Shown: positions 1 to 5,428, counted from the stretch's first letter. The stretch: 7,336 nucleotides of DNA from a bacterium (GCA_023244795.1 JAHFLR010000017.1:3183-10518); one strand, 5' to 3'. The notes: generated from the letters alone by a model not told the origin. Numbers and translations: made by a program.

Positions 1-34
1 AATAATTAATTACCCAATTAATTTTTGATAACAT
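1..34 (-). CDS. Possible start of a CDS running off the left edge
   Basis: An ATG at 34-32 (minus strand) opens a frame that stays open to the window edge, giving only 11 codons (MLSKINWVINY). No Shine-Dalgarno sequence precedes it, but none of the genes in this window has one. It lies about 50 nt downstream of the terminator ending the RNA at 187-90, so that RNA could be its regulatory leader. The visible stretch is far too short to identify a family or even to prove it is a gene. Confidence 0.3.
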   Translation of the reverse strand, partial: MLSKINWVINY

Positions 35-89
35 TTTTAGTTTCTCATCGTATTCAGTTTTTAAAGTGCTCTATCTTTATTTTGGCGTT

Positions 90-111
90 AAAAAAACCGC
101 TTTCGAAGCGG
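90..111 (-). terminator. Intrinsic terminator of the small RNA / leader
   Basis: On the minus strand CCGCTT (111-106) pairs with AAGCGG (102-97) around a 3-nt loop, directly followed by seven T residues (96-90). This is a textbook rho-independent terminator. It sits about 75 nt downstream of the predicted start site of the promoter at 220-192, and its 5' arm can pair instead with an upstream segment (see the RNA entry). Confidence 0.8.
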
Positions 112-187
112 CTACCCTTGCAAAACTAATCTTGCGCTAGGTTCTCCGCTTCTTATTAGTTTTTATATTGCTACTCATATAGATGCT
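90..187 (-). ncRNA. Unassigned ~95-nt small RNA or attenuator leader
   Basis: A consensus promoter (220-192) and an intrinsic terminator (111-90) bracket about 95 nt of minus-strand RNA. Within it, AAAACTAAT (164-156) can pair with ATTAGTTTT (130-122), a 9-bp helix. The loop of that helix carries GAAGCGG (152-146), which is fully complementary to CCGCTTC (111-105), the terminator's 5' arm. The RNA can therefore switch between a terminator and a pseudoknot-like antiterminator. It also contains a 13-codon frame starting at 176 (MSSNIKTNKKRRT, then stop) with basic codons, which could be a leader peptide or chance. A possible gene starts at 34, so this may be a cis-acting leader; it could equally be a free sRNA. 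It does not look like SRP RNA, 6S RNA or tmRNA, and I know no riboswitch class that fits. Confidence 0.6.
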
Positions 188-191
188 GGTT

Positions 192-220
192 ATTATATAC
201 CTCTCCTTTTTAAATGTCAA
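192..220 (-). promoter_or_regulatory. Consensus sigma70 promoter for the small RNA
   Basis: Reading the minus strand, TTGACA (220-215) is followed after exactly 17 nt by TATAAT (197-192). Both hexamers are perfect matches to the sigma70 consensus at ideal spacing, predicting a start near 184-187. The -35 box overlaps the last two bases of the preceding terminator hairpin, so the terminator's trailing T residues double as the start of the promoter. Confidence 0.85.
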
Positions 221-250
221 ACCCCGCCTGCCAATGAGCAGACGGGGTTT
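219..250 (-). terminator. Terminator hairpin downstream of the MscS-like gene
   Basis: AAACCCCG pairs with CGGGGTTT, then after one C/A mismatch CTGC pairs with GCAG around a 6-nt loop. The hairpin begins about 35 nt past the stop codon of the gene at 974-285, the expected place for its terminator. The T tract on the minus strand is short (TTT then GACATTT), so termination may be partial. Confidence 0.65.
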
Positions 251-284
251 GTAATTGCTTTTTAAACCTTAAATTATAAGGCTA

Positions 285-974
285 TTAGCTATTATGATTG
301 TTCAACTCTTTGGCCATTTTCTCCAAAGATTTGGCTGCCATATCCTTGCCGCCAAGACCAAAGGCCAAGCCTCCGGCGATGACGATCATGGCAATAATTC
401 CGGTAAACAGTGTCTGAGCAAAGACTCCCGCTACGCCCAGCTGATATAAAGCAGCTAAGATAGCAAAAATCCAGATTGCCCACTTTGCCACGGCTCCCAA
501 AAATCCGGAGGAAGTTACCCCCGCAGCCTTAGCTGATCCAACAATGACTTTTTGCATTGCCTCAGCAAGGACTGTAGCAACAATCAAAATAAGAGCCGCT
601 ACAATAACGTTTGGTAGGTAGGAAAGCACAACACCGCTTAGGAATTGGTTAACTTGGCTTAAACCAAGAATATCTAGAGTGGCTACCAAAACGACAACGA
701 TGATAAACCATTTGACCAAACCGCCAAGAAAGGCGCCTGAATCAAGCTTAACACCGGCCTTTGATAACGGCCCCTCTACACCCGCTGCCTGCAAAAGCTT
801 ATCTAGCTTCAAAGCTCTTATGGCTTGAGCAATAACTTTGCCCAAAAAGGCTGCCAGTAACCAGCCAACCAAAAAGATGACTAGCGCGACAACAAACTTC
901 GGCACAAAGCTCACAATGCCCATCCACAAATCTTGGAAAGAAGCGGTTAACACATCACTCCATGTTAATAACAT
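285..974 (-). CDS. MscS-related polytopic membrane protein (conserved TM-helix repeats)
   Basis: This 229-residue protein is very hydrophobic, with about five predicted membrane helices near residues 18-45, 82-105, 113-140, 160-182 and 188-210. It contains a clear tandem duplication. PKFVVALVIFLVGWLL (25-40) plus GAFLGGLVKWFIIVV (80-94) is echoed by PNVIVAALILIVATVL (121-136) plus GFLGAVAKWAIWIF (157-170). This matches the 'conserved TM helix' family annotated as small-conductance mechanosensitive channel-like. The last helix ends in GGLAFGLGGKDMAAK, which resembles the pore-helix end of MscS. The large cytoplasmic domain of true MscS is missing, so channel activity is only inferred; it may be a membrane scaffold or a minimal pore. 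The ATG has no Shine-Dalgarno sequence. A possible extended -10 promoter lies upstream at 1053-1045 and a hairpin terminator downstream, so it is probably monocistronic. Confidence 0.8.
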   Translation of the reverse strand: MLLTWSDVLTASFQDLWMGIVSFVPKFVVALVIFLVGWLLAAFLGKVIAQAIRALKLDKLLQAAGVEGPLSKAGVKLDSGAFLGGLVKWFIIVVVLVATLDILGLSQVNQFLSGVVLSYLPNVIVAALILIVATVLAEAMQKVIVGSAKAAGVTSSGFLGAVAKWAIWIFAILAALYQLGVAGVFAQTLFTGIIAMIVIAGGLAFGLGGKDMAAKSLEKMAKELNNHNS

Positions 975-1044
975 ATTTATTATTTAAAATTATTATCCCT
1001 AATAATCTTTTCCGACCAAGCCCGCTTACACGAACCTTGCTTAA

Positions 1045-1053
1045 ATTGTACCA
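1045..1053 (-). promoter_or_regulatory. Possible extended -10 promoter of the MscS-like gene
   Basis: The minus strand reads TGGTACAAT at 1053-1045, an extended -10 element (TGn followed by TACAAT, one mismatch to TATAAT). No good -35 box lies 17 nt upstream, which is usual for extended -10 promoters. It predicts a start near 1038 and a leader of about 64 nt before the ATG at 974. I see no convincing intrinsic terminator for the preceding capA-like gene in the 975-1097 gap. Confidence 0.4.
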
Positions 1054-1097
1054 TTTTTAGGCTCTCTTCGGTGATTGCCGTGTGGATAAAAAACCGC

Positions 1098-2129
1098 CTA
1101 AAGACTGGGGATAAATGGTTGAAAATCTGGGGATATCTTTATGGCAATGGGCTCTATCGGCCTGATTTTGCCGTCTTTTATCGTCACTCGTACCACTAAC
1201 CCCTCTGTTGTTGAGGCATCATGCTGGTCAAAAACAAAGTTACCCAAGCTATAAACTATTTGCCCTCCCCCATATTGCTCTGTCTCCTGCACTACGTGAG
1301 GATGGTGACCGATAACCAAATCAGCGCCACTGTCTACCAATCGATGGGCAATGTCTTTCTGGCGCCTATTAGATTCGGTCTGATACTCCTGCCCCCAATG
1401 GAGCATCACCACCACAATGTCTGCCTGCTTGGTCTCTTTTATGTTTTTTATATGATCAGTAATCTTTGATAAATCAAAATCACTTAGGCCGGGTCGACTT
1501 CCAATAGATTGGGAATACTCCAAAGAAAGATCGTTAAAGGCGAGAAAAGCTATTTTTGTTCCGTTGATATTTTTTATAACCGGCGCATTGGCCTCATCAT
1601 AATTAAAACCCGCACCAACGTAATTTATCCCGTTGTCCGTAATCCTGGTAAGAGTATCTTTAAGCGCCTCTTCTCCCCAATCCATGATGTGATTATTATT
1701 TACGTCTAAGATATCAAAGCCAGCCAATTTGAGCCCCTCCATTGCTCGAGGGTCATCTCTAAAAGAATATAATTTTTTTGTATCTTCTCCCCTGTCTGAT
1801 ATCGGCCCTTCTAAATTTCCAATCGTTAAATCGGCCGATCTTAAAAAGTCGGCGGTCTGCCTAAACGGATAAACATAATCATTATACTTGGCCATCTTAT
1901 TGCCTACCCCGCGCGAGAGCATCATGTCGCCAACAAACAAAAGCGTGGACACCCTTTCTTCCGGCGGAACCGGTAACTTAATAGAAGCTACGGATGCCAA
2001 CTGCAAATCGCCGGCCATGCGAGCGCTAAAATTATCAGAAGCTTTGGCTAGAATGCCATTGTAATACAAAAAACCAAAAGCGATAAAGGTTACGAGAAAA
2101 ATAGACAGTGTATAGAAAAAATATTTCAT
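1098..2129 (-). CDS. CapA-family (PGA_cap) metallophosphatase-like protein
   Basis: This 343-residue protein starts with a short positive end and one hydrophobic helix (about residues 4-23), so it is likely exported or anchored facing outward. The rest is a CapA domain of the calcineurin-like phosphoesterase superfamily with all recognisable motifs in order: VGDMM (66-70), GNLEG (104-108), NNNHIMDWG (144-152), LHWG (243-246), GHHPH (274-278) and YSLGNFVFDQ (293-302). The Asp, Asn and His residues of these motifs are the expected metal ligands. CapA is linked to poly-gamma-glutamate capsule synthesis in Bacillus, but many family members are unlinked to capBC. No capB or capC is visible here, so the substrate is unknown; a cell-surface polymer hydrolase or phosphatase role is possible. 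It starts 37 nt after the stop of the gene at 2688-2167 and may be co-transcribed with it. Length is normal for the family. Confidence 0.88.
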   Translation of the reverse strand: MKYFFYTLSIFLVTFIAFGFLYYNGILAKASDNFSARMAGDLQLASVASIKLPVPPEERVSTLLFVGDMMLSRGVGNKMAKYNDYVYPFRQTADFLRSADLTIGNLEGPISDRGEDTKKLYSFRDDPRAMEGLKLAGFDILDVNNNHIMDWGEEALKDTLTRITDNGINYVGAGFNYDEANAPVIKNINGTKIAFLAFNDLSLEYSQSIGSRPGLSDFDLSKITDHIKNIKETKQADIVVVMLHWGQEYQTESNRRQKDIAHRLVDSGADLVIGHHPHVVQETEQYGGGQIVYSLGNFVFDQHDASTTEGLVVRVTIKDGKIRPIEPIAIKISPDFQPFIPSL

Positions 2130-2166
2130 TTATGTAGGATGATTAATGATGTTATGGCTCTTGCCT

Positions 2167-2688
2167 TTATGGCATATGTTTATTGAGAACAATATAGTTA
2201 GCCGTGTCTTTTAATAAAAACTGCTTTTCCGATGGCAGCAGCCATTTTTTACCCTTAGTATCTGTTGCCCACAGGCACTCTACTTCGTCCTTTTTAATAT
2301 TTTCTAAAAATTTCCGTTTGGCATCCGAGATGCTAGAGAAAATCTCATATGGTTGAAGCATTTTGGGTAATCCGTCCACAGCCATAAAAAATTGCTTACC
2401 ATCCCTAAACTTACCTCCTACTTTTGATACACCCACGGGCCTGCGCCCAATATTTATTATTTTTACAAGCATGCCTGGGTTATCAAATTGATGATTGGGG
2501 AAACTTCCGGCGCTAGCGAACAAACCAGTTTTTGAGTCTCTAATATTTCCGCGTTCACCAAAGATAATGGAAAACTCAATAGCAACCTTGTCCATCACAA
2601 GATCTCTTATAATATTCCAGGCCAGTGCTCCTGCTGCGATAAACAGGGCAAACGAGGAAACAATGTCAGCATAAGATATATTGTTCAT
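2167..2688 (-). CDS. Hypothetical protein with N-terminal membrane anchor
   Basis: This 173-residue protein has one hydrophobic helix near residues 8-26, then about 145 residues with the look of a beta-rich domain. The core contains MLVKIINIGRRPVGVSKVGG followed by a segment ending LQPYEIFSSI, then a late strand pair VECLWATDTKGKKWLLP. This layout (short anchor, then a small beta-sandwich with an 'N-x-GRRPV' strand) is familiar from scattered uncharacterised bacterial proteins, but I know no function and assign none. The start is the ATG at 2688, which has no Shine-Dalgarno sequence. It lies in a same-strand run with the anchored protein at 3378-2833 and the CapA-like gene at 2129-1098, suggesting an envelope-related group. 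Confidence 0.72.
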   Translation of the reverse strand: MNNISYADIVSSFALFIAAGALAWNIIRDLVMDKVAIEFSIIFGERGNIRDSKTGLFASAGSFPNHQFDNPGMLVKIINIGRRPVGVSKVGGKFRDGKQFFMAVDGLPKMLQPYEIFSSISDAKRKFLENIKKDEVECLWATDTKGKKWLLPSEKQFLLKDTANYIVLNKHMP

Positions 2689-2832
2689 ACAATACGTTAA
2701 AACTTTAACAAGGATAAAAAATACCTGGGTGGGCGTCAGCAGACAAGGTAATAATTTGTTGCACTAGCATAATAGCTATTCCGGCAGCACATAAGTAAAT
2801 TTTTAGCCATAAAGAGCCGGGGGTTGATGGTA

Positions 2833-3378
2833 TTATTCGTTCATAAAAGGTTGTATATAATCCGAGAACATCTTTTGTGTATTTTCATCTCCAACGCCAG
2901 GACCAACGGCCACACCTTGGAATCCCACATGGTAGTCCGCGGGGTTTCTCGTGTTGTTTCCATCAAGCCAAATATTGCCTCCATTTAGCTGGCATCGCAA
3001 CTTGGTAGTATTGCAGGTCGAAGGGTCGTAACCGTTATAGGTAGCATACTGTTTCCCCTCAAAAGCATCGAACACATCAATCATTATAAAGCCATCTTTT
3101 AGAGATGTTGAAGTTATTTGAATGAAACACTTGCTCAATTTCTTGTTCCAATGATTAGTATATATACTTGGGATAGTTTCAGAGTCCTTATCATAGCCGC
3201 TTTGTTTGTAGAATTCAGTAGCCCTAGTGGCACATTTTGATTGCATTGCAATATCACTACCTAGATTGGTGTTCATTTCTTGTTTGTTTGAGGTATTGGC
3301 CAAATATATAATGGCTATTGCGATTATAATGGCAATTATGCCTACTTTGAACCAATTGCCTTTAAAGTACGACTCCAT
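2833..3378 (-). CDS. Hypothetical single-pass membrane protein with cysteine-containing domain
   Basis: This 181-residue protein has an N-terminal helix (about residues 12-27, Ile/Ala-rich) that could anchor it or be a signal sequence. The remaining part is soluble and probably outside the cytoplasm. Four cysteines fall at 49, 84, 122 and 129; those in SKCATRA, SKCFIQI, STCN and LRCQ could form two disulfides. The pattern KCAxxAxxFYKQSGY, later YTNHWNKKLSKCF, resembles an uncharacterised family I have seen in proteobacteria, but I cannot name a domain or function. The ATG at 3378 is preceded by A-rich sequence and no Shine-Dalgarno. It follows the tRNA-Val gene by about 60 nt and may be read from the same transcript. 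Confidence 0.7.
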   Translation of the reverse strand: MESYFKGNWFKVGIIAIIIAIAIIYLANTSNKQEMNTNLGSDIAMQSKCATRATEFYKQSGYDKDSETIPSIYTNHWNKKLSKCFIQITSTSLKDGFIMIDVFDAFEGKQYATYNGYDPSTCNTTKLRCQLNGGNIWLDGNNTRNPADYHVGFQGVAVGPGVGDENTQKMFSDYIQPFMNE

Positions 3379-3441
3379 ATTTGTTGTTTTGTTTATTGAT
3401 AATTACGAATCTTGCGATATTACGCCTTTCAACAAATCTTG

Positions 3442-3515
3442 TGGGCGCGAGAGGAATCGAACCTCTGACCTTACGAATGTGAATCGTATGTTCTAACCAA
3501 CTGAACTACGCGCCC
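3442..3515 (-). tRNA. tRNA-Val (anticodon CAC)
   Basis: The 74-nt minus-strand sequence folds as a complete cloverleaf. It has acceptor GGGCGCG/CGCGCCC, D arm GTTC-AGTTGGTTA-GAAC, anticodon stem TACGA/TCGTA with loop TTCACAT, a 5-nt variable loop AGGTC, and T arm AGAGG-TTCGATT-CCTCT. The anticodon is CAC (plus-strand positions 3479-3481), reading GUG valine codons. The discriminator is A73, as expected for valine. The 3' CCA is not encoded; the next bases are CAAG, so it must be added after transcription. The first 10 nt overlap the 3' end of the GIY-YIG gene. Confidence 0.95.
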
Positions 3516-3772
3516 TTGTTTTTATTATAATTTTTCAATACTTTCTTTAGGTGTGCTCTGCCCCAACCCGTTTTAAAAAATTTTTCTCTCGCCGTAGCGT
3601 CTTGCTGGTTTAGGTATCCTTCAAAATATACTAAACCAAAAGGCCTTCTGTGCTTAGTGACGTCTACTTCGCCACCATTGTGCTCCTTAAATCTCCTATT
3701 CAGATTGTTTGTGTACCCTACATACAAATTTCCATCCTTTGAACTTTCTAGCACGTAAATGAAGTAATGCAT
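3506..3772 (-). CDS. Small GIY-YIG nuclease-domain protein
   Basis: This 88-residue protein is a stand-alone GIY-YIG domain of the UvrC/YhbQ-like type. Visible motifs are the 'GIY' strand IYVLES (5-10), the 'YIG' strand LYVGYT (16-21), the NLNRRFKEHN helix with the catalytic Arg (26 or 27) and His31, and the AREKFFKTGWGR helix with catalytic Glu63. All key residues are present, so it should be an active structure-specific or nicking nuclease. Such small proteins are common in bacteria and their targets are mostly unknown. Its last codons and stop (TAG, 3508-3506) lie within the tRNA-Val gene, so the C-terminal tail KNYNKNKGA is partly dictated by tRNA promoter and acceptor sequence. The ATG at 3772 lacks a Shine-Dalgarno sequence. 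Invasion beside a tRNA is possible but not shown. Confidence 0.88.
   Translation of the reverse strand: MHYFIYVLESSKDGNLYVGYTNNLNRRFKEHNGGEVDVTKHRRPFGLVYFEGYLNQQDATAREKFFKTGWGRAHLKKVLKNYNKNKGA
3524..3529 (-). promoter_or_regulatory. -10 element of the tRNA-Val gene inside the GIY-YIG frame
   Basis: A perfect TATAAT (3529-3524, minus strand) lies 8 nt before the tRNA 5' end, so transcription would begin at or 1-2 nt upstream of the mature tRNA. It is made from the Asn-Tyr-Asn codons near the end of the GIY-YIG gene. There is no clear -35 box; the upstream stretch is A-rich. Confidence 0.5.
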
Positions 3773-3796
3773 GGATTTTTACTAATAACCAGCTTC

Positions 3797-3833
3797 ACCC
3801 GCCTAAGTTTTGCTGCGCAAAATTTTGGCGGGT
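3797..3833 (-). repeat. Long imperfect palindrome between the wHTH and GIY-YIG genes
   Basis: ACCCGCC (3797-3803) pairs with GGCGGGT (3827-3833) and TTTTGC (3808-3813) with GCAAAA (3817-3822) around loop TGC. The intervening 4-nt stretches are mostly pairable, giving a nearly continuous 17-bp hairpin. No T tract follows on either strand, so it is not a standard terminator. It may be a dispersed palindromic repeat, an mRNA-stabilising stem or a weak terminator for the gene at 4472-3846. Confidence 0.55.
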
Positions 3834-3845
3834 AAACTAATTGCC

Positions 3846-4472
3846 CTATTCTAAACCCAACCTGTCTAAAATCTTTTCGTGAGGGTAATCCATAATGTCG
3901 CGGACAAATTTATCCCTCATGCTTAAACGATAGGCAAAATCTTCGCTGGTAAAAATCGCATAGGCCAGTTCTTTGCCCACCTCCGACTCTATCCACCGCA
4001 TTATTCTGTCTATTAGCCCTCTGTTTAAAGAGTCGCCCACCACCAACAAGTCGGCTCGGCTGTTTTCGTCTTGGATAAAAACACCGGACATAATTATCAA
4101 TTTTACCTTACCGGCTTTGGCGATTTTTTTGGCAATTTCGTGACGAGAAACGGGAGCGGAATTTACCACCAGATTTTTAAGTGGACTAAGCAGAGAGAAA
4201 GACTGATCTAGCGAGATGCCTTGGATTCTTTTTTTGTTGTTTTTAATCTTGCCATTTTTAAGCTTAATGATATTTTCTATCATTTCCGGCTTCTCTTTTA
4301 TAAATCCAATTTTCTTTAATAGAAAAATCTCCCGTCTAATGGTGCCTGGCGTTACCTTGCACCTGCGGGAGATTTCTCCTTGAGTAAAAAACTCTTGTGG
4401 ATTTAGTAAAAAGAGGCGGATAATTTTAATCCTGGCGGCTGAGCCGAATAATTGTTCTAGGGTTCCTGTCAT
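3846..4472 (-). CDS. Winged-helix regulator fused to a degenerate nucleotidyltransferase-like domain
   Basis: Residues 1-60 form a winged helix-turn-helix: LEQLFGSAARIKIIRLFLLN, then FFTQGEISRRCKVTPGTIRREIFLLKKIGFI with the recognition helix around 41-54. A basic linker (about 68-85, Lys/Asn-rich) leads to a C-terminal domain (about 115-205) with the strand and loop pattern of minimal nucleotidyltransferases (KVKLIIMSGVFIQ, then ADLLVVGDSL, 138-149). The usual GS...DxD catalytic signature is not intact: the Gly-Ser is replaced by SGVF and only one acidic residue sits in the DLLVVGD strand. It is therefore probably a ligand-binding or protein-binding relic. This architecture recurs in Parcubacteria, and a transcription-regulator role is inferred. 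The ATG is directly preceded by AAGGGGG, too close to act as a normal ribosome binding site. It follows rplL by 45 nt and could be co-transcribed. Confidence 0.75.
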   Translation of the reverse strand: MTGTLEQLFGSAARIKIIRLFLLNPQEFFTQGEISRRCKVTPGTIRREIFLLKKIGFIKEKPEMIENIIKLKNGKIKNNKKRIQGISLDQSFSLLSPLKNLVVNSAPVSRHEIAKKIAKAGKVKLIIMSGVFIQDENSRADLLVVGDSLNRGLIDRIMRWIESEVGKELAYAIFTSEDFAYRLSMRDKFVRDIMDYPHEKILDRLGLE

Positions 4473-4482
4473 CCCCCTTATT

Positions 4483-4508
4483 TTACCCTTCGATTACACT
4501 CAGGGCAA
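4483..4508. repeat. REP-like hairpin between rplL and the wHTH gene
   Basis: TTACCCT (4483-4489) pairs with AGGGCAA (4502-4508), one G-T wobble, around a 12-nt loop. The core CCCTTCGATTACACTCAGGG closely resembles the CCCTTCGAC..GCTCAGGG type of palindromic repeat that I have seen scattered through many environmental bacterial genomes. There is no T tract, so the ribosomal transcript may be trimmed rather than ended here. Confidence 0.5.
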
Positions 4509-4517
4509 GCCTTATTA

Positions 4518-4889
4518 TTATTTAAGTTCAACAGTGGCGCCTACGGCAACCAACTTTTCCTTAAGTTCGTCGGCCGCTTTCTTGTCTAAGCCCTCCTTAA
4601 CCACTATCGGAGCAGTGTCGGTCATATCTTTGGCTTCTTTTAATCCCAAGCCCAACACCTCTCTTAATACTTTGATAACCTGGATTTTTTGGTCACCAGT
4701 AGCTTTCAACTCAACAGTAAAAGCCGACTTCTCCTCAGCGGCTTCGGCTCCGGCTCCGGCTGGCGCGGCCATGGCTACGGCTTGCGCCGAAACACCAAAT
4801 TTTTCCTCTAATGTTTTGACCAACTCGTGAAGATCTAAAACGCTCATGGTCTCAATCTTCTCTATAATATCTTTAAATTTATCTATAAT
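4518..4889 (-). CDS. rplL: Ribosomal protein bL12 (L7/L12), probable non-AUG start
   Basis: This is the ribosomal stalk protein that recruits translation factors. From the AUG at 4847 it would be 109 residues, beginning [19 protein letters not shown]. That matches E. coli L7/L12 only from its internal Met (MSVMDVVELISAMEEKFGV) and lacks the first dimerisation helix. The frame stays open upstream to a stop at 4895-4893 and encodes [14 protein letters not shown] directly before MSVLDL, aligning well with the missing helix. Starting at ATT (4889) gives 123 residues, the normal length; ATA at 4886 is the alternative. No ATG, GTG or TTG exists in the extension. The hinge is Ala/Gly-rich (about residues 21-38, counted from AUG). 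The C-terminal domain carries [12 protein letters not shown], the conserved factor-binding helix. It lies 19 nt after rplJ in an A/T-only spacer without Shine-Dalgarno. The gene identity is certain; the start is inferred. Confidence 0.93.
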   Translation of the reverse strand: MIDKFKDIIEKIETMSVLDLHELVKTLEEKFGVSAQAVAMAAPAGAGAEAAEEKSAFTVELKATGDQKIQVIKVLREVLGLGLKEAKDMTDTAPIVVKEGLDKKAADELKEKLVAVGATVELK

Positions 4890-4908
4890 TTTTTATTTTT
4901 TAATTTAT

Positions 4909-5397
4909 TTATGCCTTTTTCTCGGCAATTTTATCCAAAGCTACGACAAAGCCCTGAATTGGTGAATTAATAATATTTACTATTTGCGCCAATAATACTT
5001 CTCTTGAAGGAATGCTACCCAGCATAGTAATTGTTTCCGGACCGACATAATTTTCCTCAAAAACTCCTCCAGTAACCTTTAAGATTTTGTTCTTTTTGAT
5101 AAAATCTTGCAGAACCTTTGACGGGGAGATGGGATCGGTTTCGGAAATAATGATTGCGGTTTCCCCTTCCATCTCCGGTAAGGCTCCTCCAAATTTGTAA
5201 TCATCTAAGCCCTTTTTAACCAGAGTCTTTTTGATTACATCGTAAGTCGCTCCGACAGCTCTTAATTTTCTCCTCAAATCACTGGAGAGCGCCACGCTTA
5301 GCCCGTGGAAATTTACAAAAGCAATAAACTTGGCCTTTTTTAGGTTGCCTTGTAAGCCCACTAATACTTCTTCTTTTTTCTGTCTTGTGATTGCCAT
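4909..5397 (-). CDS. rplJ: Ribosomal protein uL10 (L10)
   Basis: This 162-residue protein forms the base of the ribosomal stalk: its N-terminal domain binds 23S rRNA and its C-terminal helix binds L7/L12 dimers. Typical features are MAITRQKKEEVL at the start, KAKFIAFVNFHGLSV (21-35), LRRKLRAVGATYDVIKKTLVKK (41-62), the GETAIII strand (78-84) and the KVTGGVFEENY segment (107-117). The C-terminal helix ends FVVALDKIAEKKA. Length is slightly below the usual 165-175. The ATG follows an AT-only stretch without Shine-Dalgarno. It is preceded by an L10-type leader and its own promoter, and followed directly by rplL, so L10-L12 autoregulation is expected. The usual upstream rplK-rplA pair is absent. 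Confidence 0.97.
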   Translation of the reverse strand: MAITRQKKEEVLVGLQGNLKKAKFIAFVNFHGLSVALSSDLRRKLRAVGATYDVIKKTLVKKGLDDYKFGGALPEMEGETAIIISETDPISPSKVLQDFIKKNKILKVTGGVFEENYVGPETITMLGSIPSREVLLAQIVNIINSPIQGFVVALDKIAEKKA

Positions 5398-5428
5398 AAA
5401 AATAAAAATTTGCGGTTAATAGCCGCAA
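5398..5428 (-). terminator. Attenuator-like hairpin just upstream of rplJ
   Basis: TTGCGG (5428-5423) pairs with CCGCAA (5415-5410) around a 7-nt loop, followed by a T-rich tract (ATTTTTATTTTT) that runs to the rplJ ATG. It has the form of an intrinsic terminator. Its 5' arm competes with GCCGCAG (5496-5490) of the L10 leader, which suggests transcription attenuation, or alternatively start-site occlusion. Confidence 0.5.

Noticed and set aside
120..170. preQ1-I riboswitch resemblance (CCTAGC and AAAAACTAA)
   Set aside because: In preQ1-I the A-rich tail lies 3' of the hairpin; here it lies 5', and the required pseudoknot geometry is absent.
1221..1709. Plus-strand open frames opposite the CapA-like gene
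   Set aside because: They are antisense to a gene with clear family motifs, have no recognisable domain, and look like shadows.
2735..2810. 24-codon ATG frame in the gap upstream of 2688
   Set aside because: The peptide (MAKNLLMCCRNSYY...) has no coherent helix or motif; the alternative frame in this gap is more protein-like.
3442..3515. Reading the tRNA as tRNA-His (GTG) on the plus strand
   Set aside because: D- and T-arm consensus (AGTTGGTTA, GGTTCGATTCC) fit only the minus strand, giving anticodon CAC.
4534..4830. 98-codon plus-strand frame opposite rplL
   Set aside because: It mirrors the Ala-rich hinge and conserved domain of rplL; a codon-bias shadow.
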